DNA of 18,877 nt. It comes from CAZUCD01 sp964618855 (GTDB lineage: Bacteria > Sumerlaeota > Sumerlaeia > SLMS01 > JANRJK01). The notes under the pieces are model-generated. The model was not told the origin of the DNA. It worked only from the letters and a program-made list of their open reading frames with translations, and did not search any database. A program made the position numbers and the translations under genes. Below are positions 15,640 through 18,877 of this stretch, one piece after another. The DNA lies in NCBI GenBank assembly GCA_964618855.1, contig CAZUCD010000068.1, forward strand, positions 1-18,877, read 5' to 3'. Within the stretch, counting starts at the first letter, position 1. Each line of letters starts with the position of its first letter.

Positions 15640-16053
15640 TCAGGCGTTGCCTGAGGCAGCTTCCGAGGTTGCGGCGGCGTCGCCGTTGTTGCCGGCGATC
15701 TCGTCGATGAACTCGATGTAGGCCATCGCGGAACCGTCGCCCATGCGGGGGCCGGCCAGCGTGATGCGCGTGTAGCCGCCCTTGCGGGTCTTGGTGGCGT
15801 CCGCGATCGGGCCGAAGAGCTTCGTCACGGCTTCCTTCTTCTGGAGCTTGGCGAAGGCGAGGCGGCGATGGTGCTGGTCGCCGTGGTGGCCCAGCGTGAT
15901 GAGCTTCTCCACGAAGGGGCGGATCGTCTTCGCCCGGGCTTCGGTCGTCTTGATGCGCCCGTTCGTGATGAGGGCGCAGGCCAGGTTGCGGATGAGGCGC
16001 TGGCGCGGGCCGTTCGGGCGGCTGAGTTGTCCACGGTGATTGCGGTGACGCAC
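15640..16053 (-). CDS. rplQ: 50S ribosomal protein L17
   Basis: A 137-residue protein with the L17 signature: MRHRNHRGQLSR (1-12), RLIRNLACALITNGRIKTTEARAK (19-42), the FVEKLITLG block and GGYTRI...GDGSAMAYIEF near 92-114. L17 sits at the peptide-exit side of the large subunit. Residues about 119-137 (NNGDAAATSEAASGNA region) are a low-complexity Ala/Ser tail beyond the usual bacterial core. The start is GTG 16053, with AAGGA about 9 bp upstream, and matches the family N-terminus exactly. It is the last gene of the operon, 103 bp after rpoA; a small hairpin (TCAGGC-GTT-GCCTGA) spans its stop codon. Confidence 0.97.
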   Translation of the reverse strand: MRHRNHRGQLSRPNGPRQRLIRNLACALITNGRIKTTEARAKTIRPFVEKLITLGHHGDQHHRRLAFAKLQKKEAVTKLFGPIADATKTRKGGYTRITLAGPRMGDGSAMAYIEFIDEIAGNNGDAAATSEAASGNA

Positions 16054-16156
16054 GGGAGTGTTTCCTTGATGAGGTCGGGTTTCAGGTTTCGGGATTCGGT
16101 TGCCGCACCGGGAGGATGGTGGCTGCCCCCGGACCGCCGGCCCCCGAGTTCCGGGG

Positions 16157-17188
16157 TTATCGCTTTTCGTCGCCCGACATGACGGGCATGCCCTGCTCGT
16201 CGAGCCTCATGTTGAAGCTGAGGCCCATGTCCTTGAGGATCTGCTTGATTTCGGACAGCGACTTGCGTCCGAAGTTGCGGTACTTGAGCATCTCGCCCTC
16301 GGTCTTCTGGACGAGGTCGCGGATGGTCTTGATGCCCGCCGCCTCGAGGCAGTTGTAGCTGCGGACGGAGAGTTCGAGCTCCTCGATGGACTTGTCGAGG
16401 TCCGGCATGGTGGAGCCCTTGCCGGCTTCGCCGCCCTCGCCCTCTCCCGCGGCCGCGCCGGCACGGGCGCCGAGCACGGCGTCCTCCGGGCGGATGAAGA
16501 GGTCGAGGTGGTCGCGGAGGATCTTCGCAGCGAAGCTGACGGCCTCGCCCGGAGTGACGGCACCGTTGGTGGTCACCTCGAGGATGAGGCGGTCATAGTC
16601 CGTGCGCTGGCCAACACGTGCTTCCGTGACGGTGTACTTGACGTTGCGGATGGGGGAGAACACCGCGTCGATGGGGAGCTGCCCGATGTCGTCCTTGGAC
16701 TCCATCGTGTGGTAGATCGCGGCCTGGTAGCCGCGCCCCTGCTCGATCGTGATTTCCATGCGAAGGCGCGCGCCGGAGGTGAGCGTGGCGATCACGAGGT
16801 CCGGGTTGAGGACGCGGACGCCTTCGGGAAGCTCGATGTCGGCGGCGCGGACGGTGCCGGGGCCCGCCTTGTCGACCATGCCCATCGCCTTGGGCAGGGA
16901 GGCGTCCATCTTGAAGACGGTCTGCTTGAGGTTGAGCGTGAGGTCGTTGACGTCCTCGACGGCGCCAGGGACTTCGCTGAACTCGTGCTGGACGCCCTCG
17001 ATGCGGACCGATGTGGCGGCCGCGCCCTGGATGGAGGACAGCAGGATGCGCCGCAGCGAGTTTCCGATCGTGGTGCCGAAGCCGCGTTCGAAGGGCTCCG
17101 CGACGAAACGGCCGAAGGAGTCGGAGGCCGTCAGGACGTCCGGAACAAGGCGGTTGGGGCGCATGAAGCTCTTGAGTTCAAGTTCCAT
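16157..17188 (-). CDS. rpoA: RNA polymerase subunit alpha
   Basis: A 343-residue alpha subunit. The N-terminal assembly domain (about 1-235) includes FVAEPFERGFGTTIGNSLRR (28-47), the dimer and beta/beta'-contact helix, and VNDLTLNLK (80-88). A Gly/Ala/Glu-rich linker (about 240-260) is followed by the C-terminal DNA- and activator-binding domain (about 263-325) with ELELSVRSYNCLEAAGIKTI and FGRKSLSEIKQILKDMGLSF. The ATG at 17188 has AGGAGA about 10 bp upstream and yields the standard N-terminus MELELKSFMRPN; the frame stays open upstream through rpsK and rpsM but that part is not coding. It follows rpsK directly, as in Bacillus-type operons, with no rpsD between them. Confidence 0.97.
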   Translation of the reverse strand: MELELKSFMRPNRLVPDVLTASDSFGRFVAEPFERGFGTTIGNSLRRILLSSIQGAAATSVRIEGVQHEFSEVPGAVEDVNDLTLNLKQTVFKMDASLPKAMGMVDKAGPGTVRAADIELPEGVRVLNPDLVIATLTSGARLRMEITIEQGRGYQAAIYHTMESKDDIGQLPIDAVFSPIRNVKYTVTEARVGQRTDYDRLILEVTTNGAVTPGEAVSFAAKILRDHLDLFIRPEDAVLGARAGAAAGEGEGGEAGKGSTMPDLDKSIEELELSVRSYNCLEAAGIKTIRDLVQKTEGEMLKYRNFGRKSLSEIKQILKDMGLSFNMRLDEQGMPVMSGDEKR

Positions 17189-17255
17189 GTTTGTGTTGGT
17201 CTCCTGGGCGGTGGGGAGAGGGTGTGGCCTGCGCTGCGGATGCGAATCGAATGCC

Positions 17256-17277
17256 CCGGGGTGCATCGGCACCCCGG
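17256..17277 (-). other. Perfect stem-loop in the rpsK-rpoA spacer
   Basis: A 9-bp perfect stem (CCGGGGTGC / GCACCCCGG) with a 4-nt loop lies 68 bp upstream of the rpoA start in a 131-bp spacer. There is no T-tract, so it is unlikely to terminate; mRNA processing, stability or translational control are possible roles. Confidence 0.45.
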
Positions 17278-17319
17278 TGATTCCGAGCGACCCCTTGGCG
17301 CCGGTGGGCGCCGGGGGGA

Positions 17320-17742
17320 TCAGACGCGGCGGCGCTTCGGGGGACGGCAGCCGTTGTGGGGGATCGGGGTGACGTCGCGGATGGTCGTGACCTTGAGGCC
17401 GCTGGCCTGGAGGGCACGGATCGCGGAGTCGCGCCCGGAGCCCGGGCCCTTCACCTCGACGCTGACCGTGTGGACCCCGTGCTCCTGCGCGAGGCGGGAG
17501 GCCTTCTCCGCCGCCTGCCCGGCGGCGTAGGGGGTGGACTTGCGCGAGCCCACGAATCCCGAGGAGCCCGAGGAGGCCCAGGATATCGTGTTCCCGGAGG
17601 CGTCCGAGAAGGTAACGATGGTGTTGTTGAAGGTCGCGTGGACGTGAACGACGGCATTGCCGATGTTCTTGCGGACCTTCTTGGCGGCACGGGCGGCGGT
17701 GCCCTTCTTTGCGGCCGGCGCGGCTGCTGGCTTCTTCGCCAT
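17320..17742 (-). CDS. rpsK: 30S ribosomal protein S11
   Basis: A 140-residue protein. An Ala/Lys-rich leader (MAKKPAAAPAAKKGTAARAA) precedes the conserved body: VHVHATFNNTIVTFSDASGN (32-51), TPYAAGQAAEKA, VKGPGSGRDSAIRAL and the C-terminal DVTPIPHNGCRPPKRRRV. S11 lies on the 30S platform near the mRNA exit. The ATG at 17742 has GGAAGGA about 9 bp upstream. The gene is separated from rpsM by 113 bp and from rpoA by 131 bp, unusually wide for this operon. Confidence 0.97.
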   Translation of the reverse strand: MAKKPAAAPAAKKGTAARAAKKVRKNIGNAVVHVHATFNNTIVTFSDASGNTISWASSGSSGFVGSRKSTPYAAGQAAEKASRLAQEHGVHTVSVEVKGPGSGRDSAIRALQASGLKVTTIRDVTPIPHNGCRPPKRRRV

Positions 17743-17805
17743 GGGGGAAAATCCTTCCCGGGTGTGTGTTGCGTCGTGGGTGCTGCGGCGGGTGGTCGCG
17801 GCGGG

Positions 17806-17827
17806 GGGGTCCCGATTGCGGAACCCC
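17806..17827 (-). other. Stem-loop in the rpsM-rpsK spacer
   Basis: On the minus strand GGGGTTCC-GCAATC-GGGACCCC forms an 8-bp stem with a 6-nt loop. One pair is G-U in the minus-strand transcript but a mismatch on the plus strand, which hints at an RNA structure in the operon mRNA. It lies 64 bp before the rpsK start and has no T-tract. Confidence 0.4.
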
Positions 17828-17855
17828 GGTGCGCGGCCTCCCCGGGCGGGGTGCG

Positions 17856-18239
17856 TCAGGTCTTGGTGGGCGCCTTGTGGCCGAGGCCGACCGTGCGGCG
17901 CTTGCCCTTGCGGGTGCGCGCGTTGGTCTTGGTGCGCTGGCCGCGGACGGGGAGGCTCTTGCGGTGGCGGGTGCCACGGTAGGAGCCGATGTCCATCAGG
18001 CGCTTGAGGTTCTGCCCGATCTCGCGCCGAAGGTCGCCCTCGACCTTGTACTGCGACGCGATGATCGTCGCGATGCGGCTGATTTCGTCCTCGGTCAGGT
18101 CCTTGACGCGCGTGTCGAACGAGACGCGCGCCTCGGTGAGGATCTTGCGGGAGAGGGTGACCCCGATCCCGTAGATGTAGGGAAGTGCGAACTCGACGCG
18201 CTTTTCACGCGGGAGGTCGATGCCGGCGATGCGTGCCAC
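17856..18239 (-). CDS. rpsM: 30S ribosomal protein S13
   Basis: A 127-residue protein with MARIAGIDLPREKRVEFALPYIYGIG at the N-terminus (the usual S13 start), a helix-two-turn-helix centre, GDLRREIGQNLKRLMDIGSYRG (68-89) and the basic tail RHRKSLPVRGQRTKTNARTRKG. S13 is in the 30S head and contacts the P-site tRNA and the 50S subunit. The start is GTG 18239, with AAGGAG about 12 bp upstream. It is 21 bp downstream of rpmJ. Full length for the family, nothing unusual. Confidence 0.97.
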   Translation of the reverse strand: MARIAGIDLPREKRVEFALPYIYGIGVTLSRKILTEARVSFDTRVKDLTEDEISRIATIIASQYKVEGDLRREIGQNLKRLMDIGSYRGTRHRKSLPVRGQRTKTNARTRKGKRRTVGLGHKAPTKT

Positions 18240-18260
18240 TGTTGTTCGGCTCCTTGGATG

Positions 18261-18374
18261 TCAGCCCTGGCGCTGCTTGTGCCGGGGGTTTTCGCAAATG
18301 ACGCGGATCACGCCCTTGCGGCGGATGACGCGGCACTTCGTGCAGATCTTCTTCACCGATGCGCGGACCTTCAT
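18261..18374 (-). CDS. rpmJ: 50S ribosomal protein L36
   Basis: A 37-codon gene found by translating the infA-rpsM spacer: MKVRASVKKICTKCRVIRRK (1-20), then GVIRVICENPRHKQRQG. It keeps the zinc-ribbon ligands Cys11, Cys14, Cys27 and His32, so this is the zinc-binding (C+) form. Length and sequence match the family throughout. The ATG at 18374 is preceded by two purine tracts, AAGGAG and GAAGGA. Its place between infA and rpsM is the common bacterial order. Confidence 0.97.
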   Translation of the reverse strand: MKVRASVKKICTKCRVIRRKGVIRVICENPRHKQRQG

Positions 18375-18428
18375 GTTCCTTCGGCTCCTTCGGCGTGGGC
18401 GGCCCATGGGCCCCCGTCGCCAGGGTTC

Positions 18429-18647
18429 TTACTTGTTGCGGTAGATGATGCGACCGCGGCTCAGGTCGTAGGGCGAGAGTTCCACGGTCACGCGGTCGCC
18501 GGGGAGGATGCGGATGTAGTTCATGCGCATCTTGCCGGAGATGTGCGTCAGGACCGTCATTCCGTTGGCCAGTTCCACGCGGAACATGGCGTTCGGCAGG
18601 GCCTCGACGACGCTTCCTTCGATCTCGATTCCTTTTTCCTTGGCCAT
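18429..18647 (-). CDS. infA: Translation initiation factor IF-1
   Basis: A 72-residue OB-fold protein: MAKEKGIEIEGSVVEALPNA (1-20), MFRVELANG (21-29), LTHISGKMRMNYIRILPGDR (33-52), then VTVELSPYDLSRGRIIYRNK, full length for the family. IF-1 binds the 30S A site during initiation. The ATG at 18647 has GGAAAG about 6 bp upstream. It follows map after 137 bp, a spacer long enough for its own promoter; a minus-strand TTGACG (18752-18757) is present but the best -10 at 17 bp (GGAGAT) is poor. The spacer also contains the inverted repeat TTAAG-CTC-CTTAA (18717-18729). Confidence 0.97.
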   Translation of the reverse strand: MAKEKGIEIEGSVVEALPNAMFRVELANGMTVLTHISGKMRMNYIRILPGDRVTVELSPYDLSRGRIIYRNK

Positions 18648-18784
18648 GCTTTCTTTCCGGGAAGAGCGCTGGGCTCCGCGCCTTGGATGCAGCGGATTTG
18701 CGCTGACTTCCGCAGGTTAAGCTCCTTAATCTCCTACACGCCCCGTCCCGGCGTCAACCGGACCAAGACCCTTGCTAAACGGTT

Positions 18785-18877
18785 TTATAACCCCCGTCCC
18801 GCCCCCGCAAGCACCCCCGCATCCTCTCCAACCGTCAGCACCATCGGACCGTCCTCGGTCACGGCAACCGTGTGCTC
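18785..18877 (-). CDS. map: Methionine aminopeptidase type I, C-terminal end (5' part outside window)
   Basis: Only the last 30 codons and the TAA are present. They read EHTVAVTEDGPMVLTV followed by GEDAGVLAGAGRGL. The EHT...VTEDGP..LT segment is the C-terminal strand of type I methionine aminopeptidase, including the Glu that helps hold the metal pair. Its position just upstream of infA on the same strand matches the standard map-infA-rpmJ order, which supports the call despite the short length. Function: removal of the initiator methionine from nascent proteins. Confidence 0.85.
   Translation of the reverse strand, partial: EHTVAVTEDGPMVLTVGEDAGVLAGAGRGL

Noticed and set aside
17291..17318. 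Second hairpin in the rpsK-rpoA spacer
   Set aside because: Its extended stem needs G-T pairs that exist only in plus-strand RNA; in the operon transcript they become A-C mismatches, leaving a 6-bp GC stem expected by chance at this base composition.
17189..17977. Upstream extension of the rpoA frame to 606 codons
   Set aside because: It overlaps rpsK and part of rpsM in another frame; rpoA has a standard N-terminus and ribosome site at 17188.
18729..18757. Minus-strand promoter for infA built on TTGACG
   Set aside because: The best -10 at 17-bp spacing is GGAGAT, too weak to annotate; infA may simply be co-transcribed with map.
1..18877. CRISPR array, tRNA/rRNA genes, transposases
   Set aside because: No regularly spaced repeats at nucleotide level, no cloverleaf or rRNA segment and no transposase motifs were seen; the only periodic array is the divergent protein repeat in the kinase.

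Overview
The window is GC-rich bacterial DNA, almost fully packed with genes. It carries no rRNA, tRNA, CRISPR array or insertion sequence that I can see. The genes suggest an environmental bacterium, perhaps from the Planctomycetota or a related PVC-type or deep-branching group. The reasons are a large Ser/Thr kinase with a periodic repeat tail, a one-polypeptide LplT/PlsC/acyl-ACP ligase, a DUF4388 response regulator, and a two-SIS protein resembling animal glucokinase regulatory protein. This placement is an inference; 16S or ribosomal-protein phylogeny would settle it.

Layout, left to right. Positions 1-4029 (minus strand) hold a lysophospholipid import and re-acylation fusion protein, followed 42 bp downstream by the start of a GH13 alpha-amylase-type lipoprotein that runs off the window. 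A 267-bp divergent spacer separates these from a plus-strand membrane Ser/Thr kinase (4297-7731) whose C-terminal half has a strict 48-residue period. A small SAM-dependent methyltransferase (7747-8418, minus) converges on the kinase. A 298-bp divergent spacer rich in inverted and direct repeats then leads into a plus-strand cluster: an AhpD-like CxxC protein, a TetR repressor, a SPOUT RNA methyltransferase overlapping tetR by 4 bp, and, 79 bp further on, an ArgZ/AgrE-type protein (arginine dihydrolase-like domain plus ornithine cyclodeaminase-like domain).

Positions 12673-15541 (minus) carry a degenerate-receiver/DUF4388 response regulator and a two-domain MurNAc-6-P etherase/GKRP-like protein. 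From 15640 to the right edge, all on the minus strand, lies the end of the spc/alpha ribosomal operon in the order map-infA-rpmJ-rpsM-rpsK-rpoA-rplQ, with rpsD absent. The small rpmJ gene (37 codons) and the two edge-truncated genes (GH13 and map) were found by translating the spacers and edges directly. A terminator-like hairpin with a T-rich tail follows rplQ.

The points most worth attention are these. The ArgZ-like protein has lost the catalytic His and an active-site Asn of its dihydrolase domain but keeps the nucleophilic Cys and an apparently intact C-terminal domain. The GKRP-like protein has the two MurQ-type catalytic glutamate motifs split between its two SIS halves. The RNA methyltransferase sits in a redox/TetR operon rather than beside trmD. 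A perfect 18-bp palindrome at 8641-8658 is the likely operator of the TetR protein. I did not find a convincing wholly new multi-gene system; the interest lies in these individual departures from family norms.
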